Translations under genes and position numbers: made by a program
Notes under the pieces: generated by a model
Told to the model about the DNA's origin: nothing
The model's input: only the letters and a program-made list of their open reading frames with translations
Databases searched by the model: none
Part shown: positions 1 to 5,396 of the stretch, in pieces
Layout of the letters: each line of letters opens with the position of its first letter
Numbering within the stretch: the first letter of the stretch is position 1
NCBI GenBank assembly: GCA_016302215.1
Contig: JAEDNZ010000125.1
Span: forward strand, 1-5,396
DNA: 5,396 bases
From: Muribaculaceae bacterium
GTDB taxonomy: Bacteria; Bacteroidota; Bacteroidia; Bacteroidales; Muribaculaceae
Reading direction: 5' to 3'

Positions 1-942
1 AGAGGGCGCAATGCCGTTTTCGGTGAGTAGCATGTCGCAGTCATAAACGGGGCAGGCCGACATTCTCACGCCCCAGCCATTGGGCAGCTCGTAGGTGTAT
101 GGCATGCCGCTGCCTCCACCCGTCGGCGCGCCGACGATGCGCACCTGCGGCAAGTGTTTCATCACGGCCACAAAGGTGTTGGCGGCGCTAAAGGTGCTTC
201 GGTTGGTGAGGATTACCACGGGCTTGTCCCAGCGGACACGACCTTGCGGGGCGGGGTCATAATAAAAGGCGTAAGGCTCGGAGAAGTCGTTGTGACCGCG
301 GCCGGTCTTGTGGCAGATGTATCCGGCGAGAATGCGCCGGTCAATAAAGCGGCTTACCATAGACTCCACGGCGGTCATGTCACCGCCGCCGTTGTCGCGA
401 ATGTCAATGATGAGGCCACGGCACCCCGAGTTTGACAGCAAGGTGTAGATATAGTCAAGAGACGTGTCGCCCAGGGGGTATGAGAACGAAGCGAAGCGCA
501 GATATCCGATATCTTCGTTGTCACCGATGAGGTAGTAGTAAGAGGCTCCGACGCTGTAGTACTTAAACTTCAGATAATGCTCTTGGACGAGCCGTTCGTC
601 ATAGTCCTGTGGGTAGTCGCTCCACCACTCGCGGTAATAAGACGTGTTGAAGCTTGAAGAGAGGTTGACGTGGCCGTCGCGGAGGGTGTTGAGCATACCG
701 GCGCAGATTTGAAACAGCTGCACCACGTTGGTCTTATCATCAATCATGGCGCGATACTGTTGGCCTACAACGTTCCAGTCAACGCCTTTTTGGTCGAAGA
801 AGCAGTAGTGCTCATCTACGGCGGTCCAGAGTGCGTCAAAGTTGCCGAGCATGTCGCTCTGATATTCGGGCACGTCATGGCAAGCCGATAGGCCCAAGCT
901 CAGAGCTGCGGCTGCGATAAGAGGTGTAAGGGTAGGGCGCAT
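1..942 (-). CDS. S41-family (C-terminal processing/tricorn-like) peptidase, lipoprotein; 3' end cut by window
   Basis: This is a serine protease of family S41, probably anchored in the envelope by a lipid. I translated 314 residues; the frame is still open at base 1. Residues 1-20 form a hydrophobic signal peptide ending in the lipobox LSAC, with the lipidated cysteine at 21. Residues 34-64 (FDALWTAVDEHYCFFD and following) resemble the helical N-terminal domain of tricorn-like S41 proteins. LRDGHVNL (87-94) holds a histidine at the place of the tricorn-type active-site His. GLIIDIRDNGGGD (176-188) is the hallmark S41 core strand and loop. LTNRSTFSAAN (245-255) carries the likely nucleophile Ser252. 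I see no PDZ domain. ENGIAPS at the edge matches the late core motif, so probably only a short C-terminal part is missing. The start is fixed by an in-frame TAG four codons upstream (949-951). It lies 16 bases after the DUF3316 gene and is probably cotranscribed. The substrate is unknown. Confidence 0.9.
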   Translation of the reverse strand, partial: MRPTLTPLIAAAALSLGLSACHDVPEYQSDMLGNFDALWTAVDEHYCFFDQKGVDWNVVGQQYRAMIDDKTNVVQLFQICAGMLNTLRDGHVNLSSSFNTSYYREWWSDYPQDYDERLVQEHYLKFKYYSVGASYYYLIGDNEDIGYLRFASFSYPLGDTSLDYIYTLLSNSGCRGLIIDIRDNGGGDMTAVESMVSRFIDRRILAGYICHKTGRGHNDFSEPYAFYYDPAPQGRVRWDKPVVILTNRSTFSAANTFVAVMKHLPQVRIVGAPTGGGSGMPYTYELPNGWGVRMSACPVYDCDMLLTENGIAPS

Positions 943-958
943 GATACTCTATTTGTCG

Positions 959-1846
959 TTAATAAAGCGCTGATATGACCCGGGCCTTGGGCAAATCGCT
1001 CGAGCGAGGCCGCAGCGAGAGCCATTCGGTGGTGACGCCAATCACGAATAGGTGGCTCACTCTGCGGCTGACTATTTCGTTGGCTTTTGATGAGAATATT
1101 GTAGCTGAGTAGCCCAGGCGCAGTATAGTGGCTCCGAAGTGGAGGTCAGCCGTGAGGAGGTTGGAGAGCTTGAAGTAATTTCCCGGCCAAGCGCAGTGAG
1201 CGAGGCCGCTGTGATTGCCCAAATAAATCTCGTAATAGAGCTCGCCGTAGTCCGGGGCAAAGAAAGCGCCCACAAGGGGCATGGTGGCCTGATATCGCAG
1301 CGTGATGGGCAGGCGGGAAAGGCGTGTGTTGTAAGCCGCCATAGCGGTGGCATCGAGTGTCCAGGCGGCGCGGGCCGATATGGGATTGTTGCCATTGCGG
1401 CGGTTGTAAAGCGCGCCTAACGTGATGCCTGTGGCGCCTCCGAATGCGAGCTTGAGACCGGGGGCCACGGTGAAGCGCCGCATCATAGCCCAGCGCACAT
1501 CCAAGTCAATCTCCCACATGGTCATGTTGCCGGCCGGATTGTCAGTTGCTCCGGCGGCGAGCGTGCCTCCGAGTTGCATAATCCAGCGCTCAGGGTCAAA
1601 GCGCATCGCTTGAAGCCTCTCGTAGCCTAACTGCAGCCCCCAACCGGAGTAGCGCAGCGGCGTGAGGTAAGTGTCGCAAAGATGCTCGCTGCCTATGCCG
1701 AGAGAGAATGCCGAGACTATGGGCCTGACGGTGGTGGTAGCTGTGGTGTCGCGCATAGCGCAGCAGTCCTCGGCCACAGCGCCCGGCGAAGCGGCAAGCA
1801 TTGCCGCTGCCATGATAGCCTGGATATGACGGGCAAGTGATGGCAT
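959..1846 (-). CDS. DUF3316-like exported protein, probable outer-membrane beta-barrel
   Basis: The function is unknown. The 295-residue protein starts with a typical Sec signal peptide (residues 1-25, hydrophobic stretch IMAAAMLAAS, likely cleavage after AVA). After it comes a long series of alternating amphipathic, aromatic-rich segments with short turns, which suggests an outer-membrane beta-barrel. Recognisable blocks are DTYLTPLRYSGWGLQLGYER, then ALYNRRNGNNPISARAAW, then GAFFAPDYGELYYEIYLGNH. I recall this pattern (TYLSPL, RNGNNP, YYEIFLGN) from the Bacteroidales family DUF3316; a profile search would settle it. Two adjacent cysteines follow the cleavage site (residues 28-29), but they do not sit in a lipobox. 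The gene begins 14 bases after parC ends and ends 16 bases before the S41 peptidase, so it is probably the middle gene of one transcript. No Shine-Dalgarno sequence precedes the ATG, but the signal peptide starts directly at it. Confidence 0.85.
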   Translation of the reverse strand: MPSLARHIQAIMAAAMLAASPGAVAEDCCAMRDTTATTTVRPIVSAFSLGIGSEHLCDTYLTPLRYSGWGLQLGYERLQAMRFDPERWIMQLGGTLAAGATDNPAGNMTMWEIDLDVRWAMMRRFTVAPGLKLAFGGATGITLGALYNRRNGNNPISARAAWTLDATAMAAYNTRLSRLPITLRYQATMPLVGAFFAPDYGELYYEIYLGNHSGLAHCAWPGNYFKLSNLLTADLHFGATILRLGYSATIFSSKANEIVSRRVSHLFVIGVTTEWLSLRPRSSDLPKARVISALY

Positions 1847-1860
1847 AGGGTGTGCGTGGC

Positions 1861-4563
1861 TTAGAAAAGACGTTGCTGCCCGGTGAGCTCATCGCGCACC
1901 TCGTCGTCAGATTTGTCATCGGGCATCTCCTCGGCCTCAACGTCAGTCTCCTGCTCGGCGCTGTCGGCGGCGTCGGCGTCATCATCGGCGGCTACCTCTT
2001 TAGGCTCAAGCTCGGTGATTTCGCCCAACGAGAATGTGGTGAGTCGCTTGCCTTTAGCTTTGAGCGATTTCAGGCCGATGTAATCCTCGGCGTCGATGAT
2101 TAGCGGGTCGCGGAAATCGTCTGGGGCGGCGAATGAGACTTGCAGCATGGCGCCTCGAGTGTCGGTGAGCATGATTAGGCGAGAGCGGTCGTTGTCGCCG
2201 ATGAAGCGTTGCTTGCGCGCGGTAGGCTCAAACATGAAGCGCTTGATGTAAGGGAAGCCTTGGTCGGCATCAAAGAGCACGCATGTCCACTGAGCGTCGG
2301 GTCTGAATTTCTCGATGCGTAAGATATTGTCCTCGTAGTGGTTAGTGGCGTCGAATGACGAAGTGTAATACTCGCCGTTGTCGAGAACTACCAGGACGAG
2401 GTCACCGCTGTCAAACTCGCCGAGCAGCTGTCCACGGCCATCGTAATTGAGACGCAGCACGTCGGGGTCAAACCATACGGGCCTGCCGCCGAGCGTGGAG
2501 CCTCCGCGACCTTTGAGGGTAAAGCGGTGCACATCGTTTTTGGTCACGAGGTTGCCCTGCGATTGGCGCCCCTTGATGGCGAGCTGGCTGAAATCCACGT
2601 CGAATTGCAGCCTCTTGAGTCCGCGCTTGGGCTTTAGGGTGACGCGCACAATCTCGGCCTCGCCATTGGGGTTAGCCGAGAACCAGCATATCTTAGAGCC
2701 GGCGATGCCACGGGTGACGTTGTACTCCTTGTCGCGGGTGAGACCGGTCACGGCAAAGCGTTTCATGTAATACACTCCACCGCGGCCGTTTTGATATATT
2801 ACGTTGTAGATGGTGCGCAGGTCGTTGCGTTTGAAGACGTTGACATATATCACATTTTTATCGACAAACAGCTTCTCCTGCACTTTCACCACTTTATATC
2901 GCCCGTCCTTGTAGAAGATAATCACGTCGTCGAGGGCTGAGCAGTTGCATACAAACTCATCTTTCTTGAGCGAGGTGCCGATGAAGCCTTCTTCGCGGTT
3001 GATATACAGCTTCTCGTTGGCTTCAGCTACAGTAGATGCCTGAATGCTATCAAAGCCGCGCACTGTGGTGAGGCGAGGGTAGTCGGCGCCATACTTCTCT
3101 TTTAGTTTGAGATACCAGTCGATGGTGTATTGGGTGATGTGGTCGAGGTTGTCGAGGGTGGAGGCAATGCGGTCGTTAAGGCGAGCGATAAGGTCGTCAG
3201 CCTCGTCGGCCGAGAATCGTAGGATGCGCTTCATCTTAATCTCGAGCAGGCGCAAGATGTCATAGCGGGTGACTTCGCGCGTGAGCGAAGGCTTGAAGGG
3301 GTCGAGTCGGCGGTCGATATGCTCGATGGCGGCCTCGATATTTTTTGCGCCCTCGTATTCCTTGTCCTTGTATATGCGCTCCTCAATGAAAATGCGCTCA
3401 AGCGAAGCAAAGAGCAGCTGCTCGCGCAGCTCGGCGAGGTCAATCTCCAGCTCGCGCTGCAAGATGTGGCGAGCCGTATCGACATTGTAACGCAGGACAT
3501 CGCTGACGCCCATGAACACCGGCTTGCGGTCTAATATCACGCAGCAGTTAGGCGAGACGCTTACCTCGCAATCGGTGAAGGCGTAAAGCGCATCGATAGT
3601 CTTGTCAGACGATGTGCCGGGCTGAAGCGAGACCACCACGCGCGCTGTTTCGGCGGTGAGGTCATCGACCTTGCGCACCTTGATTTTGCCTTTTTCGAGC
3701 GCCTTGAGTATAGAGTCAATGAGGGTGCCGGTAGTCTTGCCAAAGGGTATCTCGGTGATAGCGAGCGTCTTATTGTCAACCTTCTCAATCTTGGCACGTA
3801 TCTTGAGCACACCGCCGCGCCGGCCATCGTTGTAGCGCGACACGTCAATGAGGCCACCGGTGGGGAAGTCAGGCAGCAGCTCGAAGTCTTCGCCTCGGAG
3901 ATAAGCCACAGCGGCGTCGATAATCTCGTTGAAGTTGTGAGGCAGTATTTTTGACGACAAACCTACGGCAATGCCTTCGGCTCCTTGAGCCAGGAGCAGG
4001 GGAAATTTGGAGGGTAGGGTCACCGGCTCTTTCTTGCGGCCGTCGTAGCTTGGCACATACTCCGTGACCTTGGGGCTGTAGAGCGTCTCGAGGGCAAAAG
4101 TGGATAGGCGTGCCTCAATGTAACGAGCGGCGGCTGCCGAAGCTCCGGTGAGGATATTGCCCCAGTTACCTTGCGTCTCCACGAGCAGATTTTTCTGGCC
4201 GAGCTGCACGAGGGCGTCTTTGATAGACGCGTCGCCGTGAGGGTGATACTGCATGGTGTCGCCAACGATGCCCGCCACTTTGTTGAAGCGCCCATCGTCG
4301 AGCGTCTTCATGGCGTGAAGTATTCGGCGCTGCACGGGCTTGAGGCCGTCGTCAATGTGGGGCACGGCGCGCTCTAATATCACGTAAGAGGCGTAATCTA
4401 AAAACCATGTTTGAAACATGCCGCGTAGCTGATGCTTAACCACATCTGCAGCTGCGGTGTAAGGCCGATTTGTGGGCGCTGTGGCGGCGTTGTCATGCGA
4501 AGCCCCCTCGGAGGAGGCTTCGGCGGGCATATCTAAGGTATCATCTAAGGTATCGTCGGACAT
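1861..4563 (-). CDS. parC: DNA topoisomerase IV subunit A (ParC, Bacteroidota type)
   Basis: This is the DNA-cleaving subunit of type IIA topoisomerase IV, which pairs with ParE (not in this window) to decatenate and relax DNA. Length is 900 residues. Residues 1-40 are a variable, acidic extension. The catalytic core starts near 45; DYASYVILERAVPHIDDGLK and QRRIL (57-82) are the family signature. HPHGD (107-111) opens the quinolone region, and ARYIEARL (146-153) holds the catalytic Tyr148. A coiled-coil region spans about 365-490. A beta-pinwheel C-terminal domain follows from about 515 to 850. Its box KGRQSQGNLV (664-673) is a degenerate GyrA box, which argues for topoisomerase IV over gyrase; the QGNWGNILTG core also matches the Bacteroidota ParC group as I remember it. 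An acidic tail (856-892) ends in GQQRLF. I chose the ATG at 4563, although the frame stays open to 4722, because the promoter lies between them and the upstream extension resembles no GyrA/ParC sequence. It is probably the first gene of the operon with DUF3316 and S41. Confidence 0.93.
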   Translation of the reverse strand: MSDDTLDDTLDMPAEASSEGASHDNAATAPTNRPYTAAADVVKHQLRGMFQTWFLDYASYVILERAVPHIDDGLKPVQRRILHAMKTLDDGRFNKVAGIVGDTMQYHPHGDASIKDALVQLGQKNLLVETQGNWGNILTGASAAAARYIEARLSTFALETLYSPKVTEYVPSYDGRKKEPVTLPSKFPLLLAQGAEGIAVGLSSKILPHNFNEIIDAAVAYLRGEDFELLPDFPTGGLIDVSRYNDGRRGGVLKIRAKIEKVDNKTLAITEIPFGKTTGTLIDSILKALEKGKIKVRKVDDLTAETARVVVSLQPGTSSDKTIDALYAFTDCEVSVSPNCCVILDRKPVFMGVSDVLRYNVDTARHILQRELEIDLAELREQLLFASLERIFIEERIYKDKEYEGAKNIEAAIEHIDRRLDPFKPSLTREVTRYDILRLLEIKMKRILRFSADEADDLIARLNDRIASTLDNLDHITQYTIDWYLKLKEKYGADYPRLTTVRGFDSIQASTVAEANEKLYINREEGFIGTSLKKDEFVCNCSALDDVIIFYKDGRYKVVKVQEKLFVDKNVIYVNVFKRNDLRTIYNVIYQNGRGGVYYMKRFAVTGLTRDKEYNVTRGIAGSKICWFSANPNGEAEIVRVTLKPKRGLKRLQFDVDFSQLAIKGRQSQGNLVTKNDVHRFTLKGRGGSTLGGRPVWFDPDVLRLNYDGRGQLLGEFDSGDLVLVVLDNGEYYTSSFDATNHYEDNILRIEKFRPDAQWTCVLFDADQGFPYIKRFMFEPTARKQRFIGDNDRSRLIMLTDTRGAMLQVSFAAPDDFRDPLIIDAEDYIGLKSLKAKGKRLTTFSLGEITELEPKEVAADDDADAADSAEQETDVEAEEMPDDKSDDEVRDELTGQQRLF
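4531..4554 (-). repeat. Perfect 12-base tandem duplication inside parC start
   Basis: The plus-strand unit ATCTAAGGTATC occurs twice back to back. In parC it encodes DTLD twice (residues 4-11, just after MSD), in the variable extension before the catalytic core. The unit length is a multiple of three, so gain or loss of a copy keeps the reading frame. Confidence 0.9.
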
Positions 4564-4581
4564 CTTATATTGTATTGGCTC

Positions 4582-4609
4582 TATATTTGTGACTATTTCC
4601 ACAAAGATA
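4582..4609. repeat. Inverted repeat over the -7 box and start region of parC
   Basis: The arms TATATTTGTG (4582-4591) and CACAAAGATA (4600-4609) are reverse complements at 9 of 10 positions, with an 8-base spacer. The right arm contains the whole minus-strand -7 box, and the spacer covers the expected transcription start. The geometry fits an operator for a dimeric regulator, or it may be chance in an AT-rich promoter. Confidence 0.5.
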
Positions 4610-4633
4610 GCAAAAAATTCGGAAATCGGCAAA
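4602..4633 (-). promoter_or_regulatory. Bacteroidota-type promoter of the parC operon
   Basis: Reading the minus strand, TTTG (4633-4630) is followed after exactly 20 bases by TATCTTTG (4609-4602). This matches the -33 TTTG and -7 TAnnTTTG consensus of the primary sigma factor in Bacteroidota. Transcription would start near 4595-4597, leaving a leader of about 30 bases before the parC ATG at 4563. That leader is A/T-rich and has no Shine-Dalgarno sequence, as is usual in this phylum. The position also decides the parC start, because the more upstream in-frame ATG (4722) would not be on this transcript. Confidence 0.8.
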
Positions 4634-4642
4634 AATACTTTG

Positions 4643-4657
4643 CGATACGCGGTATCG
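4643..4657. repeat. Short perfect hairpin CGATAC-gcg-GTATCG
   Basis: Six-base arms CGATAC and GTATCG flank a 3-base centre. It lies 9 bases upstream of the -33 box of parC, so it is outside the parC transcript and could only act as a protein site or in a read-through RNA from the lipoprotein gene. No U-tract follows on either strand. Confidence 0.5.
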
Positions 4658-4686
4658 GAGCGGTATGCGGTGGGGGCATGATGCGG

Positions 4687-4730
4687 CAATTCCGATGCGC
4701 GGCGTGCGGTGATGCGCGGCATCGGGATTG
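4687..4730. repeat. Long-armed inverted repeat with embedded direct repeat
   Basis: CAATTCCGATGC (4687-4698) and GCATCGGGATTG (4719-4730) are reverse complements at 11 of 12 positions; the odd pair would be U-G in plus-strand RNA and C-A in minus-strand RNA. Overlapping this, GATGCGCGGC occurs exactly twice (4694-4703 and 4711-4720), 17 bases apart. No U-tract follows on the minus strand, so it does not look like an intrinsic terminator. Its role is unknown. Confidence 0.6.
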
Positions 4731-4740
4731 GTGTCGGTGT

Positions 4741-4774
4741 GCAAAGCCTCTGCGTGAGGAGGCCGTCAGAGACC
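4741..4774 (-). terminator. Possible weak terminator of the lipoprotein gene
   Basis: On the minus strand, GGTCTCTG (4774-4767) can pair with CAGAGGCT (4752-4745), including two G-U pairs, around a 14-base loop. An alternative 5-base stem is GCCTC (4763-4759) with GAGGC (4750-4746). The sequence TTTGC follows. It starts about 15 bases after the lipoprotein stop codon, the right place for a terminator, but the U-tract is poor. Confidence 0.25.
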
Positions 4775-4788
4775 GGTGTGTGCGCGGG

Positions 4789-5396
4789 TCAATAGTATAT
4801 TATTTCGCGCTCTTGTGTCTCGGTGTGGTCGGGATACTTGACGATGCGTTTGATCCAATTGCCGTTTGCATCAAAAGCATCGGCGGGATACGTTACGGTG
4901 CCTACGGCAGATTCCTCGGTCTCCTCACACAAGTCTTGCCAGCTGCGAGTAATCTCAATCAAACGGCCGTCAGCGTTGTACTTGTAGGTGTCAGTGGTTG
5001 CCATCTCATTGTATTCGAATTTCGCAGAAGCGGGTCGGTCGGCCTCCCATTTCACCGAGGTCCACTCGCTTGCCAGGAAAGCGGTCAGGCGCCCGGCGTC
5101 GTCGCGCTTGATATTTGACAGCTTGTCAATAGGCTCGGAGTTACCGTAGTGAGTCAGCTTGCCTTCAGTGTCAAATTTGGCGCTGCCGCCGTACACATAG
5201 TTTCCGGACTCTTTGCCTTTGATTTCCTTGACGTTGCCTTTGACTTCGAGCAATGTAAGGTCAGGCGTCACGAGGAGGTCAGGCACAGCCGCCTCAACGG
5301 AGTCCACGACAGCGGTGCTGTCGGCTGCAGCAGCAGAGTTAGCGTCAGCCGAGGCGTTAGAGCCGGCGCATCCGGCTGTCAGCATCAACAGTGCTG
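4789..5396 (-). CDS. Small lipoprotein with YD/RHS-like segments; 5' end cut by window
   Basis: The function is unknown. The frame is open to the right edge and reads ALLMLTAGC at its beginning, the end of a lipoprotein signal peptide with the lipidated cysteine in LTAGC. The true start therefore lies outside the window, probably about ten codons further. After the cysteine comes an Ala/Ser/Asp-rich linker of about 30 residues (GSNASADANSAAAADSTAVV), then a mature domain beginning LLEVKGNVKEIKGKE. Several short beta-hairpin-like units follow: AKFDTEGKLTHYGN, DDAGRLTAF, YKYNADGRLIEITRSW and FDANGNWIKRIVKY. They resemble single YD/RHS-type repeats, and similar lipoproteins with GNVK near the start and GNW near the end are, as I recall, common in Bacteroidales. 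It ends EREIIYY and stops with TGA. It is probably bound to the outer membrane. It is separated from parC by 225 bases and that gene's own promoter, so it is likely a different transcription unit. Confidence 0.8.
   Translation of the reverse strand, partial: ALLMLTAGCAGSNASADANSAAAADSTAVVDSVEAAVPDLLVTPDLTLLEVKGNVKEIKGKESGNYVYGGSAKFDTEGKLTHYGNSEPIDKLSNIKRDDAGRLTAFLASEWTSVKWEADRPASAKFEYNEMATTDTYKYNADGRLIEITRSWQDLCEETEESAVGTVTYPADAFDANGNWIKRIVKYPDHTETQEREIIYY

Larger units (their letters stand above)
4564..4788. other. Intergenic region between lipoprotein gene and parC
   Basis: This 225-base stretch is the only sizeable non-coding segment in the window. From right to left it holds the weak hairpin after the lipoprotein gene, the 44-base inverted repeat, a series of CCGC-containing words on the minus strand, the CGATAC hairpin, the parC promoter and its short leader. 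The section 4640-4788 is GC-rich while 4564-4640 is AT-rich, a sharp change at the promoter. I see no convincing gene in it on either strand. Confidence 0.7.

Noticed and set aside
1861..4563. Calling the large gene gyrA.
   Set aside because: The GyrA box is degenerate, and the core sequence matches the separate Bacteroidota ParC group as far as I can recall. Some doubt remains without a phylogeny.
4582..4589. TATATTTG as a -7 box for a plus-strand promoter.
   Set aside because: No TTTG lies about 20 bases upstream on that strand and no credible plus-strand gene follows. I treat it as one arm of the dyad.
4564..4722. A 53-codon N-terminal extension of parC starting at an ATG at 4722.
   Set aside because: The extension covers the promoter and the GC-rich repeats, does not resemble GyrA/ParC, and would start upstream of the predicted transcription start. 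The ATG at 4563 fits better.
4570..5118. A 182-codon plus-strand open frame across the intergenic region and the lipoprotein gene.
   Set aside because: It is mostly antisense to the lipoprotein gene, crosses the parC promoter, and its translation shows no recognisable domain.
5383..5388. Start of the lipoprotein gene at the ATG (5385) or TTG (5388) near the right edge.
   Set aside because: Either start would leave almost no signal peptide before the lipid cysteine. The frame is open to the edge and the preceding codons read Ala-Leu, part of a hydrophobic segment, so the gene is simply cut.
1..5396. Mobile element, CRISPR array, tRNA/rRNA or defence system.
   Set aside because: I saw no transposase or integrase, no regularly spaced repeats with spacers, no tRNA-like cloverleaf, and the gene content is core and envelope genes.

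Overview
The window looks like chromosomal DNA of a Bacteroidales bacterium. Three things point there: a promoter of the Bacteroidota type (TTTG, then TAnnTTTG) in front of the large gene, the lack of Shine-Dalgarno sequences at the readable starts, and the protein families present (Bacteroidota-type ParC, a DUF3316-like protein, lipoproteins with short tails after the lipid cysteine). The rather GC-rich coding sequence suggests something like Muribaculaceae more than Bacteroides, but that is a guess.

All four genes lie on the minus strand. In transcription order, from right to left: (1) the end of a small lipoprotein gene with YD/RHS-like segments, whose 5' end lies beyond the right edge (4789 to 5396); (2) a 225-base intergenic stretch with GC-rich inverted and direct repeats, followed by the promoter; (3) parC, the A subunit of topoisomerase IV, 900 residues, starting at 4563; (4) a 295-residue exported, probably beta-barrel protein of DUF3316 type (959 to 1846); (5) an S41-family lipoprotein protease (942 down to the left edge, where it is cut).

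parC, the DUF3316 gene and the S41 gene are separated by only 14 and 16 bases and probably form one transcript from the promoter at 4602-4633. The first product works on DNA in the cytoplasm and the other two in the cell envelope. No functional link is evident, so the grouping is best read as a shared transcript.

This is mostly ordinary core-genome sequence. I found no mobile element, CRISPR array, RNA gene or defence system. The points worth a second look are a possible sliding-clamp-binding motif at the very end of ParC after an acidic tail, alanine at the main quinolone-contact position of ParC, a dyad over the parC promoter and start region, and the repeat cluster upstream of it.
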